Assembly: GCF_031426495.1 (NCBI RefSeq)
Contig: NZ_JANPLK010000040.1
Span: 62,001 to 126,000, forward strand
Length of the DNA: 64,000 nucleotides
Origin: Gemmatimonas sp.
Lineage (GTDB): Bacteria > Gemmatimonadota > Gemmatimonadetes > Gemmatimonadales > Gemmatimonadaceae
Direction of reading: 5' to 3'
In this document: in pieces, positions 51,675 through 60,925 of the stretch
Position numbering within the stretch: position 1 is the stretch's first letter
How the letters are laid out: every line of letters begins with the position of its first letter
Position numbers and translations under genes: made by a program
Notes under the pieces: generated by a model
What the model saw: only the letters and a program-made list of their open reading frames with translations
Databases searched by the model: none
Told to the model about the DNA's origin: nothing

Positions 51675-52400
51675 ATGCCTGTTGCTTCGCTGACTGATGG
51701 TGCGTTCTCCACCGATGTGCTCGCCAACCCAGGACTCGTCGTGGTGGACGTCTGGGCCGAGTGGTGCACGCCGTGCCGGGCCCTCGTCCCGATCTTTGAA
51801 TCACTCGCTGCTCGGTACGGCGGCCGGGTTCGCGTGGCAAAGCTCGACGCCGACGCCAACCTCGAAACGGTCACGCGCTACGATGTGCGCGCCTTGCCGA
51901 CGGTCCTGATTTTTCAAGGTGGCGTGCTGGTCGAGCGGCTCAGTGGCGCCCGCGCGCTGGGCACCTATGTCGATGCGATCGAGACGCATTTGGCTCGTGA
52001 GGGCACGGCCGTGACGGCGGTGCCGTCGGTGGAGCGCACCATGGCTCCGCCCCCGCCAGCCGCGGCCGAGAGCTACGCGATTCGCGAAGCGCGGGAGCTT
52101 CTCGCGCATGGCGACGCCCTGTTGGTGTTCAAGCACAGCAATAGCTGCCCCGTCTCATTTACCGCCAAGCGACAATACGATCAGTTTGTGGCGGCCAATC
52201 CCGACGTGCCCACGCGCCTCGTCGTCGTGCAGCAGGAACGCGAGCTCTCCAGTGCACTGGAAACCGTGAGCCGGTTGCGGCATGAGTCGCCGCAGGCGCT
52301 CATCGTGCGGGAGGGTCGCGTGCTCTGGGATGCGTCACACGGCAACATCACGAAGCCGCGGCTCGAACAAGCCTTCGTGACGGTGCGGCCCCCGGGCTAA
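51675..52400 (+). CDS. Thioredoxin fused to a BrxC/YtxJ-type monothiol bacilliredoxin
   Basis: 241 residues in two domains. Residues 1-107 are a thioredoxin fold with the active site WAEWCTPC (C31, C34) and the cis-proline loop RALPT (P75). After a Pro/Ala linker (124-132), residues about 135-240 match the YtxJ/BrxC family: LLVFKHSNSCPVSFTAKRQY (C158), VVQQERELSSALETVSRLRH then ESPQALIVREGRVLWDASHG. In Bacillus, BrxC is a separate monothiol bacilliredoxin that removes bacillithiol from proteins. Fused to a dithiol thioredoxin, C158 could be recycled by C31/C34 within the same chain. It acts in the cytoplasm; there is no signal peptide. Confidence 0.82.
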   Translation: MPVASLTDGAFSTDVLANPGLVVVDVWAEWCTPCRALVPIFESLAARYGGRVRVAKLDADANLETVTRYDVRALPTVLIFQGGVLVERLSGARALGTYVDAIETHLAREGTAVTAVPSVERTMAPPPPAAAESYAIREARELLAHGDALLVFKHSNSCPVSFTAKRQYDQFVAANPDVPTRLVVVQQERELSSALETVSRLRHESPQALIVREGRVLWDASHGNITKPRLEQAFVTVRPPG

Positions 52401-52685
52401 TGCACGCAGTCGCGCGGCGTGATCCTCTCGACACGGTTCGGGTTGATGCCGCAAGCGAACGCTGGTACGGCGGCCCGGACGTGCTTCTGCAGCCCAATGG
52501 CTGCACTGACGAGCACGGCAGGGAGTCTGTAGACTCTAAGGCTTAGCGATGCGGCTGCACTTGGGAAACGCGCTCGATTCTTGCGAAGGCATTGAGCGCG
52601 GATGTTCGAGTTCCGATCACATCGAATTCGCCATCGCAGTCGGTATCGCGAGCGGAGTACGCACTATGTCCCGGAGCTATCGTCG

Positions 52686-54368
52686 ATGATCACGAACGCA
52701 GAGAGCCAGGTGGCGCGCGTGGTCGGATATGTCGCCGACGTGGCTGACGTCGCCGAGCGTCACAGCCCCGAGTCGGACATCCAGCGGTACTCCGAGCGAC
52801 TGCGCCGCTTGTCTGACATCATCGTGGCGTTCAATGTGGCTGCGCATGTCAGCGACGTCGTCCAGGGACTGGGTGATGAGCTACTCGCGCTGTGCGCGGC
52901 CGACCGCGTCGATGTCGACGTGCTTCGTGGCGCGCGTCACACCGAGCACCACGCGATCGGCGTCGCGCCGGCTGCCTCCGACACAGTTAGCGGCGACGCC
53001 AGTGAGCCGCTCCGTATCAGGCTCGCGCAACGTGATGGAAGCCCGCTCGGCGAACTGGTACTCTCGCGCGCATCGGCGCCGTTCACGTCCGACGAGGTCT
53101 CGATCGCCGTGCAAGTGGCGCAGGTAGCCGCCGTGACGATCGAGAATCTCGACCTCATCGATGCGCTGCGTGAGGCCGATCAGCGAAAGGACCGTTTCCT
53201 GGCCACGCTCGCCCACGAACTGCGCAATCCACTCACGCCGATCGTGAATGCGGTGGCCATGCTCGAGCGTGTAGCCGGTTCGCACAGCGGGGTCGCGCGC
53301 GCCAAGGCGACGATCGACCGACAGTCCAGTCAGCTGGTCCGTTTGATCGATGACCTCATGGATGTCAGTCGCGTGACGCAGGACCGCCTTGAATTGCGTC
53401 GGGAAGTCGTCTTGATGCGTGATGTGTTCGAACTGGCCTTCGAAGCCGTGCGGCCGATGATCATCGAACGCAATCTGCACCTGACCGTCAACATGCCGAA
53501 CGAGTCGATCGGGTTGTTCGTCGATCCGGCGCGTCTGGCGCAGGCCCTCACGAATATTCTCAGTAACGCCGTGAAGTACACGGACGCGAATGGTGACATT
53601 CTGGTGGCCGTGCACATCACGGCCGACGCCGTGCGCATCGAAGTCTCCGATACCGGAATCGGGATCCCGGCCGAGCAACTGGAACACGTGTTTCAGATGT
53701 TCTCCCGCGTGTACGACCATGGCAGTCGCATGCCGGCCGGGCTTGGGATCGGCTTGGCCTTGGCACGCCGACTGGTGGAAATGCATGGTGGCACGATGAC
53801 CGCGCATAGTGCCGGTGCGGGGCAGGGTAGCACGTTCCGCCTCACGTTGCCGCGCGTCGTGAGTTCCGATGTCCATCACGAGCAGCTCCTCAAGGTCAAC
53901 GCCGATCGGTCGAGTGCATCGGCGGAGCTTTCCGACATCCCCCTGCCTATGTCTACGCCTCGTTTCGTGCCCCTCGTTGCCGGCCGCCGTGTGTTGGTGG
54001 TCGACGACAACATCGATGCCGCCGACAGCCTGGCCCTGCTGCTCGAGCGCGAGGGCCACCAGGTCTCCGTCGCGTACGACGGGGAACATGCGGTACGCGT
54101 CTATGCCGAACAGCATCCGGAAGCCGTCGTGATGGACATCGGTCTGCCGCTCCTCGACGGCTACGAGGCTGCGCGGGCGATGCGCATGGCGCAGGGTGGG
54201 CACTCGCTGCTGCTCATCGCGCTGACCGGATGGGGACAGGGCGAAGATCGACGTCGGTCTCAGGAAGCGGGGTTTGATCATCACCTGGTCAAGCCCATCT
54301 CCCCCCGAACCATTCATGCGTTGCTCGTCGAGCATACACGCCTCGCGCCGGCAGCCCCGGCGAGCTAG
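52686..54368 (+). CDS. GAF hybrid histidine kinase with receiver
   Basis: 560 residues from ATG 52686, with GGAG nine bases upstream; an earlier ATG at 52602 in the same frame lacks a site. An N-terminal GAF-like region (about 35-155) leads through the signalling helix IDALREADQRKDRFLATLAH to HisKA with H177 (LATLAHELRNPLTPIVNA). HATPase motifs are ILSNAVKYTDANGD, DTGIGI and GLGIGLALARRL. The receiver's predicted phospho-Asp is D484 in VVMDIGLPLLDGYEA. The kinase core and receiver are closely similar to those of the kinase at 23040 (both have HELRNPL and a receiver ending ...GWGQ...DRRRSQEAGF-like), suggesting shared ancestry. Confidence 0.88.
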   Translation: MITNAESQVARVVGYVADVADVAERHSPESDIQRYSERLRRLSDIIVAFNVAAHVSDVVQGLGDELLALCAADRVDVDVLRGARHTEHHAIGVAPAASDTVSGDASEPLRIRLAQRDGSPLGELVLSRASAPFTSDEVSIAVQVAQVAAVTIENLDLIDALREADQRKDRFLATLAHELRNPLTPIVNAVAMLERVAGSHSGVARAKATIDRQSSQLVRLIDDLMDVSRVTQDRLELRREVVLMRDVFELAFEAVRPMIIERNLHLTVNMPNESIGLFVDPARLAQALTNILSNAVKYTDANGDILVAVHITADAVRIEVSDTGIGIPAEQLEHVFQMFSRVYDHGSRMPAGLGIGLALARRLVEMHGGTMTAHSAGAGQGSTFRLTLPRVVSSDVHHEQLLKVNADRSSASAELSDIPLPMSTPRFVPLVAGRRVLVVDDNIDAADSLALLLEREGHQVSVAYDGEHAVRVYAEQHPEAVVMDIGLPLLDGYEAARAMRMAQGGHSLLLIALTGWGQGEDRRRSQEAGFDHHLVKPISPRTIHALLVEHTRLAPAAPAS

Positions 54369-54410
54369 ACATTAGGGACGCTGGTCCATCGCTCCCCGGC
54401 CCCTTTGCCG

Positions 54411-56552
54411 ATGTCTCCGTTTCTCGTTGTCGTTCGTTCCCGCCGCGTGGTCGCGGCGACGCTGGTGTCCGTTATCGCGGCGGTGCCTGACGTGCTGCTC
54501 GCGCAGGTGGCGTCGGCTCCGGCATCCGCTGTAGCAGTACCTTCGGCTGCCGCCGCCATGCCGCCGCGCGCGATCCGCCGGGATGTACCCATTACCAACA
54601 GCATCCGTCGCGCCTACGCCGCAGGCACGCGCGATTCCACTGGGCGTCCAGGACGTCACTACTGGCAACTACGCACCGACTACGCAATCGACGTCTCGCT
54701 TGATCCGGCCACATCGCGACTGACCGGCACGGCGCGCATCACGCTGCACAACAGCAGCCCCGATCCGCTGCGTGAACTCGGTCTTCGTCTCGATCCCAAT
54801 CACTTCCTCGGCAACGCGCCGCACGCCGCGCCGTGGGTCCCGGCCGAAGTGACCGATGGCATGGTCATCTCGCGAATGTCGATCGACGGCAAGCCGGTGA
54901 ACCTCGCGTCAAACGCCGCACCGGCCGGTGACGGTGGCTCCGGCGCGCGTGCGATCGTCGCGGCGCAGCAGAGTGCGGCCAATGCGGCCACTGGTGAGGC
55001 TGTGCTGCGTAACGGTCGGTCCACATCGGCCAGCGTCCGACTCGGAACGCCGATCGCCGCCGGCGCGAAGGCGGTGCTCGAGATTGCCTGGTCGCACAAG
55101 CTTCCCGGCGGACCCGGCACCGGCCACCGCATGGTACAGCGATGGGCGGACACCCTGTACCAGCCTACGCAGTGGTTCCCGCGCGTCGCCGTCTACGACG
55201 ACCTGCGTGGTTGGGACAACGAGCTGTACGTCGGTCCGTCGGAGTTCTACAACAACTTCGGCACCTTCGATGTGAACATCGACGTGCCTGCCGGTTGGAT
55301 CGTCAGCGGAACTGGTGTGCTGAAGAATCCCGAGCAGGTGCTCACTGCGGCGGCACGCGAGCGCCTTGCCAAGGTCACGCAGTCCGATGCCGTCACCATG
55401 ATTGTGGGCCCCGACGAAATCGGACCGGGGCAAGCCACCGCCGTGGGCAATGCCAACGGACGACTCGTGTGGCGCTTCCACGCCGACACCGTAAACGACT
55501 TTGCGTGGGCCACCGCAAAGAAATACGTGTGGAACGCGACCCGGGCCACGATCCCCGGCAGAGGCGCGATCCCGGTGCATATGCTGTTCTTGCCAGGTCG
55601 TGCCAACCTGTTCGCGAAGGCGGGTGAGATCAGCCGCCATGCGCTCGAGTTCTACTCGAAGCTCTGGTTTCCGTATCAGTTCCCGCAACTCACGTTGCAG
55701 GACGGACCGAGTTCGGGCATGGAATATCCCATGGTGATCAACTCCAATGCGGGCGCGGCCGACCACGAGACGGGGCACCAGTGGTGGCCCATGGTCGTCA
55801 GCAACAACGAGACCTGGTACGGATGGATGGACGAGGGCTTCAATCAGTACATGAACATCCTCTCCGATGCTGATGCCGATTCAAAAGCGCCGGTGTTCGA
55901 TGGACTCGGCCAGAACTACGGCCGCACCAGCGGCGCCGAAGCCGAGCCGCCGATGATGTGGAACGCCAACTACGCGGGGCCTGGCTTCTACGGCTTTACC
56001 ACGTATCAGAAGACGCCGCTGATGCTATCGGCGCTGGGCGGCATCGTCGGCGACAGCGCCGTGCAGCGCGCGCATCGCGAGTGGGCGCAGGCATGGATGT
56101 TCAAGCATCCGTCGCCGTGGGACTACATGTTCTTCATGAATAAGGCGCTCGGTCGCGATCTCAGCTGGTTCTGGAACAGCTGGCTGTTCACGACCGAAAG
56201 CGTGGACGGCCGATTGGTCAGTGTGAAGACGCAGGGCATCCGCACCACGGTGACGGTGGCGCAAGACGGCAACATGCCCGCGCCGATCGTGCTCGAAGTG
56301 AAGTTCGCAGGCAGCGGCCCGGCCATTCGACCCATGAAGAATGCGGTTATGACGGACAGCCTGACGGCGCTGGTGACGTGGCCGGTCGATGTCTGGTTCG
56401 GCGGCCGGCGAAGCATCGCGGCGGACCTCGTATTCGGCGGACGTAAGATTGAACGGATCACACTCGACCCGGCTCGCCGCTTCCCCGACCGCACGCCGGC
56501 GGACAACCAGTGGCCTGCCTCAGCCCCCACGGCGGCGCCCCCGGCGAGATAG
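54411..56552 (+). CDS. M1-family metallopeptidase (exported)
   Basis: 713 residues. The signal peptide runs from RRVVAATLVSVIAAVPDVL to about ALLAQVA. The N-terminal beta-domain of aminopeptidase N type (YAIDVSLDPATSRLTGTARI) is followed by the GAMEN-like substrate loop SSGMEYPMV, then the zinc site HETGH (H452, E453, H456) with the third ligand E475 in WMDEGFNQY, 18 residues after the second His as in M1 enzymes. The family is mostly aminopeptidases. The C-terminal ERAP1-like helical domain is short or absent, as in bacterial periplasmic members. A TTG at 54405 is an alternative start. Confidence 0.9.
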   Translation: MSPFLVVVRSRRVVAATLVSVIAAVPDVLLAQVASAPASAVAVPSAAAAMPPRAIRRDVPITNSIRRAYAAGTRDSTGRPGRHYWQLRTDYAIDVSLDPATSRLTGTARITLHNSSPDPLRELGLRLDPNHFLGNAPHAAPWVPAEVTDGMVISRMSIDGKPVNLASNAAPAGDGGSGARAIVAAQQSAANAATGEAVLRNGRSTSASVRLGTPIAAGAKAVLEIAWSHKLPGGPGTGHRMVQRWADTLYQPTQWFPRVAVYDDLRGWDNELYVGPSEFYNNFGTFDVNIDVPAGWIVSGTGVLKNPEQVLTAAARERLAKVTQSDAVTMIVGPDEIGPGQATAVGNANGRLVWRFHADTVNDFAWATAKKYVWNATRATIPGRGAIPVHMLFLPGRANLFAKAGEISRHALEFYSKLWFPYQFPQLTLQDGPSSGMEYPMVINSNAGAADHETGHQWWPMVVSNNETWYGWMDEGFNQYMNILSDADADSKAPVFDGLGQNYGRTSGAEAEPPMMWNANYAGPGFYGFTTYQKTPLMLSALGGIVGDSAVQRAHREWAQAWMFKHPSPWDYMFFMNKALGRDLSWFWNSWLFTTESVDGRLVSVKTQGIRTTVTVAQDGNMPAPIVLEVKFAGSGPAIRPMKNAVMTDSLTALVTWPVDVWFGGRRSIAADLVFGGRKIERITLDPARRFPDRTPADNQWPASAPTAAPPAR

Positions 56553-56594
56553 CCGCTACTCAAGTCCTGTTTGTCCAAGCCCGATAATTCAAGA

Positions 56595-56629
56595 GAGAGC
56601 CCGCCAACTATATTGACCGGTGGGCTCTC
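56595..56629 (+). terminator. Hairpin between the M1 peptidase and the chemoreceptor
   Basis: GAGAGCCCGCC (56595-56605) and GGTGGGCTCTC (56619-56629) pair over 11 bp with one G-T around a 13-base AT-rich loop. There is no long T-run. Likely a terminator. Confidence 0.5.
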
Positions 56630-56682
56630 GCTTGCCGGCGACGAAGTCGGTCACATTGGATCGTCTCCCGTGCTTCGTCATC

Positions 56683-58665
56683 ATGTTTGCCCTTCGTTCG
56701 CTGCGCGCTCGCCTGCGCACCATTGCGTTGATTGGAGCAGTTGGTATTCTTGCCGTCGCGATCGCCGGTCAGGTCGCCCTTCGCGTGGCGAAGTCCGCCA
56801 CCGGGGATCGTGCCCATAACAATGTGGCGCAGCGCTATCAGATGGATAGCGACATGATGCACGACGCCATGCGCGCTGACGTGCTCGAAGCCATGCTGCT
56901 GGGTCAGCGAGGGGACAGTAGCGGTGTCAACGCCGCACGCGAAGCGCTACGCGAACATGCGACCCGGTTCGTAACGTCGCTCGACAGCGCCGCCGCCTCG
57001 ATCAAGAATGCGACGATCGTGGCCTCGCTGCCCGAGACACGCCAGGAAGTCGTTGCGTACGTCGGTGCAGCCGAGGAGGTCATCGGCGCGGTCCTGCGCG
57101 ACTCCGTGCAGGCACGCGTGAGCTCCGAATCGTTCCGCGCGCAATTCACCGTGGTCGAAGGACGCATGGAAGCGTTCGGCGATGCGATTCAAGACAACTC
57201 CCGCGCGGTCGAGGCGCGCACGGCATCCCGCTTTACACAGGCCTCTCGATTCATCTGGGCCATCTGCGCCGTCTTCTTCGTATTCGGTCTGACGTACGCG
57301 TGGCGCGTCGCACAATCACTGGGCGCCCGTATGGCGCGCATCGCCGCGCAGGTGACGCAGCTGCAGGAAGACGGTGTGGAAGTCGTCTCTCGCTCGCTCG
57401 CCGCCCTCGCCCGAGGCGAGATGCTGTCCGCGCAAGCGCGCACCATCACGCCGATCGACGATCCGTCGCCGGACGAACTTGGCGCCGTGTCGGCAGCGGT
57501 CGATCGCATGGCCGCTGAATGTGTGTCGTCGCTCGCCGCTTGCCTTCGGGCGCAGCACGCGGTCACGCATACGGTCCAGGAAATCGAACGGATCGCCGGA
57601 CAGGCGCGTCGCGGCGTGCTTGATGGGCGTAGCGACCGTACCGTCGTGCAGGGGCGCTATGCCGATGTGCTGGTCGGCGTGGACGGACTGATGACCGCGA
57701 TCGCGACACCGCTGGCCGCCGCACGACACGCTCTCGCCGAAGTGGCGGGGCGCAATCTCGAAGCACGCATGGACGGCGAATTCGCCGGCGAGTTCGCCCA
57801 AGTGCAGGAGTCGTTGAATACCGCAGTGCGCAACATGGCGAGCACCCTCGGTCAGGTGCGCGCAGCCGCTTTTCAGGTGGATGACGCGGCAAGCCAACTC
57901 TCGTCGGGAAGTCAGCAGTTGGCCAACGGCGCATCCAGGCAGGCGGCCAGCGCCGAAGAGATCAGCGCATCGGTCACCGAATTGCAGACCTTGGCGCAGC
58001 GCACCGCGACGCAGGCCGTGGAAGTGCAGGCCGCCGCCCGACTCGCACAAGACAGCGTGCAGGTGGGCGCCGAGTCCATGATCGCGATGGGCGACGACAT
58101 GCTGCGGATCAAGCGGTCGGCCGACGCGACGCATCGCATTGTGAAGACGATCGATGAGATTGCCTTTCAGACCAACCTGCTCGCGCTGAATGCCGCCGTC
58201 GAAGCGGCGCGCGCCGGTGACGCCGGTCGCGGCTTCGCCGTCGTTGCCGAAGAAGTACGCGCGCTCGCCATTCGTTCAGCCGAAGCGGCCAAGCAAACGG
58301 CGGCGCTCATCGAAGAAGAGATCCAAAATGTGAGTCGCGGAGTGCAGCGTGAGCAGTCGGTGCGCGAGCAGCTCGTTACCGCACGTGCGCAGGTGGAGCG
58401 CGTGGGCATCGTGGTCGAGGAGATCGTGACGGCGTCGGCGATGCAGGCACGGGGACTCGACGAGGTGAGCCGTGGTGTGGCGCTCATGAGCGAGGTCACA
58501 CAGACGGTGGCCAGTAACGCGGAGGAAAGTGCGGCCGCGTCAGAAGAGTTGCTGGGCCAGGCCGGAGCGCTCGCTGAGGCGGTTCGCGGCTTCAAGACGC
58601 GAGATATCGAGACGCGGCAGGACGATGCGCGCTCGTTGAACGCACGGCGGCGGAAGGTCGCGTGA
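56683..58665 (+). CDS. Methyl-accepting chemotaxis protein
   Basis: 660 residues from ATG 56683 (MFALRSLRARLRTIALIGAV), which puts the first transmembrane helix at the N-terminus. A periplasmic helical sensor (about 35-185) is followed by a second helix (FIWAICAVFFVFGLTYAW, about 190-208), a HAMP-like region, and a second helical repeat. The cytoplasmic signalling tip is intact: DEIAFQTNLLALNAAVEAAR then AGDAGRGFAVVAEEVRALAI. The C-terminus (AEAVRGFKTRDIETRQDDAR) lacks a CheR-binding NWETF-type pentapeptide. No che genes are near. Confidence 0.93.
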   Translation: MFALRSLRARLRTIALIGAVGILAVAIAGQVALRVAKSATGDRAHNNVAQRYQMDSDMMHDAMRADVLEAMLLGQRGDSSGVNAAREALREHATRFVTSLDSAAASIKNATIVASLPETRQEVVAYVGAAEEVIGAVLRDSVQARVSSESFRAQFTVVEGRMEAFGDAIQDNSRAVEARTASRFTQASRFIWAICAVFFVFGLTYAWRVAQSLGARMARIAAQVTQLQEDGVEVVSRSLAALARGEMLSAQARTITPIDDPSPDELGAVSAAVDRMAAECVSSLAACLRAQHAVTHTVQEIERIAGQARRGVLDGRSDRTVVQGRYADVLVGVDGLMTAIATPLAAARHALAEVAGRNLEARMDGEFAGEFAQVQESLNTAVRNMASTLGQVRAAAFQVDDAASQLSSGSQQLANGASRQAASAEEISASVTELQTLAQRTATQAVEVQAAARLAQDSVQVGAESMIAMGDDMLRIKRSADATHRIVKTIDEIAFQTNLLALNAAVEAARAGDAGRGFAVVAEEVRALAIRSAEAAKQTAALIEEEIQNVSRGVQREQSVREQLVTARAQVERVGIVVEEIVTASAMQARGLDEVSRGVALMSEVTQTVASNAEESAAASEELLGQAGALAEAVRGFKTRDIETRQDDARSLNARRRKVA

Positions 58666-58717
58666 GCGGCGAAGGAATCGGCGCCGACTGAGAATAGAGA
58701 CTCAATTATCTCAGCAC

Positions 58718-58747
58718 TTGACTAAAGGGCGCCCCGGCCGCTAGTCT
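58718..58747 (+). promoter_or_regulatory. Promoter-like site before the ATP-grasp gene
   Basis: TTGACT (58718-58723) and TAGTCT (58742-58747) are separated by 18 bases, about 140 bases upstream of the ATP-grasp start. Confidence 0.35.
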
Positions 58748-58819
58748 CCGCGAACAACAGAGATCGTGGTCATTTGCCGCCTATTGCCGCCACGTAAAAC
58801 AACGAGCTAAAACGCGACT

Positions 58820-58847
58820 GCCCGGGCGAACCAATAGCCCGGGCTTT
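58820..58847 (+). other. Leader hairpin before the ATP-grasp gene
   Basis: GCCCGGGC at 58820-58827 and again at 58837-58844 (the sequence is self-complementary) forms an 8-bp stem with a nine-base loop, followed by TTTGTCGTTTG. It lies between the promoter-like site and the start codon, so it could be an attenuator of the pair downstream, or the terminator of the chemoreceptor gene. Confidence 0.5.
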
Positions 58848-58884
58848 GTCGTTTGGGACGGCGCCATCGTGACCGGAGCTGAAC

Positions 58885-59859
58885 ATGTCCACGCGCCCCA
58901 TCGCCATTTATCACGAGCATCCCGATTGGTTTCGCCCGCTATTCGCCGAGCTGGAGCGTCGCGGTATCGCCTACGAGCGGCTCGACGCCGCCGCGCACGA
59001 ATTCGAACCCGCCAACACCGACACGCCGTACGCGTTGGTGTTTAATCGGGCGAGCCCGTCGGCGTATCTGCGCGGTCACGCGCAGACCACCTTCTACACG
59101 CTGCACTGGCTGCGTCATCTCGAGCGCCTCGGCGTGCCGGTGGTGAACGGTGCCGACGCCTACGCGCTCGAACTCTCCAAAGCCACGCAGCTCGATCTGC
59201 TGCGCGAGCTTGGGCTCCCGTATCCGCGCTCGCGTGTGATCAACGATCCGTCGCGCGCGGTCGCCGCCGCTCGGGGCTTCCGCTATCCCGTGTTGGTGAA
59301 GGCGAATGTGGGCGGCAGTGGCGCCGGCATCGTGAAGTACGACACGGAGCAGGCGTTGGCTGATGCCGTGTCGGCCGGCGTGGTGGATCTCGGCGTAGAT
59401 GGTACCGCACTCGTGCAGGAAGCCGCGCCGCTGCGCGATGGACATATCACGCGCGTGGAGACCCTCAACGGCAAGTACCTGTACGCCATCAACGTGTATC
59501 CCGCCATCGGTTCGTTCGATCTGTGCCCGGCCGACGCGTGCCAGACCACGAACGGCGTGGAGCTCGTGCGCGGTGCTTGCGCGATCGATGCACCCAAGTC
59601 GGGGATGCGGGTGGAGCGCGCGGATCCGCCGGCGCACATCATTGCGGAAGTGGAACGCATCGCCCAGGCGGCGAAGATCGACGTCGGTGGCATCGAGTAC
59701 TTGGTCGATGACCGCGATGGTCAGCACTATTTCTACGATGTGAACGCGCTGTCCAACTTCGTGGCCGATGCCATCAACGTGGTCGGCTTTGATCCTTTCG
59801 AACGCCTGGTCGACTATTTGGCCGAGCGTGCCGGCGTGCTCGACGCGGTGGGGGCCTGA
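58885..59859 (+). CDS. ATP-grasp family ligase (RimK-like)
   Basis: 324 residues. An N-terminal pre-ATP-grasp region (IAIYHEHPDWFRPLFAELER, VFNRASPSAYLR) is followed by ALELSKATQLDLLRELGLPY and PRSRVI, the RimK-like entry to the ATP-grasp domain. The phosphate-binding loop is PVLVKANVGGSGAGIVKYD. Metal ligands appear in GGIEYLVDDRDGQHYFYDVN (E and N at the end). These enzymes join a carboxylate to an amine or thiol through an acylphosphate; neither partner can be deduced. It overlaps the next gene by one base in TGATG, so the two are co-translated. Confidence 0.85.
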   Translation: MSTRPIAIYHEHPDWFRPLFAELERRGIAYERLDAAAHEFEPANTDTPYALVFNRASPSAYLRGHAQTTFYTLHWLRHLERLGVPVVNGADAYALELSKATQLDLLRELGLPYPRSRVINDPSRAVAAARGFRYPVLVKANVGGSGAGIVKYDTEQALADAVSAGVVDLGVDGTALVQEAAPLRDGHITRVETLNGKYLYAINVYPAIGSFDLCPADACQTTNGVELVRGACAIDAPKSGMRVERADPPAHIIAEVERIAQAAKIDVGGIEYLVDDRDGQHYFYDVNALSNFVADAINVVGFDPFERLVDYLAERAGVLDAVGA

Positions 59860-60914
59860 TGCGCTTTGGCTACTGGCTCCCAGTGTTTGGTGGTTGGCTG
59901 CGCAACGTGCCCGATGAGGGCATGGAGGCGAGCTGGCCGTATGTGCAGCGACTCGCACGGCGCAGCGAAGAGATCGGATACGATCTCACGCTGATCGCCG
60001 AGTTGTTCCTCAACGACATCAAGGGTATCGACGCACCAGCGCTCGACGCGTGGTCGACCGCGGCCGCACTCGCGGCGGTAACCACCCGCCTCGAGCTCAT
60101 GGTGGCCGTGCGCCCCACGTATCATCATCCCGCCACACTCGCCAAGCAGGCCGCGAACATCGATCGGATCAGCAACGGCCGTCTCTCGCTGAACGTGGTG
60201 TCGAGCTGGTGGAAGGACGAAGCGCGGCGTTACGGCAGTCAGTTCGATGAACACGACGATCGCTACGCGCGCACGGCCGAATGGCTCGACGTGCTGCACG
60301 GCGCGTGGTCGCAGTCGTCGCTGAGCTATCACGGCAAGTACTACCAGGTGGATGAACTCATTGTGCAGCCGAAGCCGATCGGCAGTCGCGGCCATCCGCA
60401 TCCGGTGCTCTATGCCGGCGGCGAATCCGACGCGGCGAAGTCGCTGATCACGCGTGCCTGCGATGCGTACGTGATGCACGGTGATCCGCCCGATCGCGTA
60501 GCCCCCAAAGTGGCCGACATGCAGCGCCGTCGTGAAGCGGCTGGCCTGGGTCCGATGCAATACGGCATGGCAGCCTACGCGATCGTGCGTGACACAGAGG
60601 CCGAAGCACAACGCGAGCTCGAGCGCATCACGAACGTGCAGCCAGGTTCACCTGGCTTCCACAACTATCAGGACTGGATCGCCAACACGCAGCTCGATCA
60701 ACACCTGTCGCTGCAGGACTACTCGGTATCCAATCGCGGCCTGCGCGCGGGACTTGTGGGCACGCCCGAGCAAGTGGCTGATCGGGTGCGCGAGTTCGAG
60801 GCGGCTGGTGTTGGGCTGTTGCTGCTGCAGTGCAGCCCACAGCTCGAGGAGATGGAGCGCTTCGCCGAGCAGGTGATGCCGCTCGTGCGCACACAGAAGG
60901 TGCTGGCGGCGTAG
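59859..60914 (+). CDS. LLM-class flavin-dependent monooxygenase
   Basis: 351 residues. A luciferase-like (bacterial LLM) TIM barrel of the SsuD/SfnG type: MRFGYWLPVFGGWLRN at the start, LELMVAVRPTYHHPATLAKQ, IDRISNGRLSLNVVSSWWKD, HGKYYQVDELIVQPKP and the tail AGLVGTPEQVADRVREFEAA then GVGLLLLQCSPQ. The conserved WWKDE and YHHP motifs are those of FMNH2-dependent alkanesulfonate/dimethylsulfone monooxygenases. The substrate is unknown. No flavin reductase is adjacent. Coupled to the ATP-grasp gene. Confidence 0.9.
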   Translation: MRFGYWLPVFGGWLRNVPDEGMEASWPYVQRLARRSEEIGYDLTLIAELFLNDIKGIDAPALDAWSTAAALAAVTTRLELMVAVRPTYHHPATLAKQAANIDRISNGRLSLNVVSSWWKDEARRYGSQFDEHDDRYARTAEWLDVLHGAWSQSSLSYHGKYYQVDELIVQPKPIGSRGHPHPVLYAGGESDAAKSLITRACDAYVMHGDPPDRVAPKVADMQRRREAAGLGPMQYGMAAYAIVRDTEAEAQRELERITNVQPGSPGFHNYQDWIANTQLDQHLSLQDYSVSNRGLRAGLVGTPEQVADRVREFEAAGVGLLLLQCSPQLEEMERFAEQVMPLVRTQKVLAA

Positions 60915-60925
60915 GCCGTAACCGC

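Noticed and set aside
52881..54335. 484-codon minus-strand frame opposite the GAF hybrid kinase
   Set aside because: No motif; the kinase reading is unambiguous.
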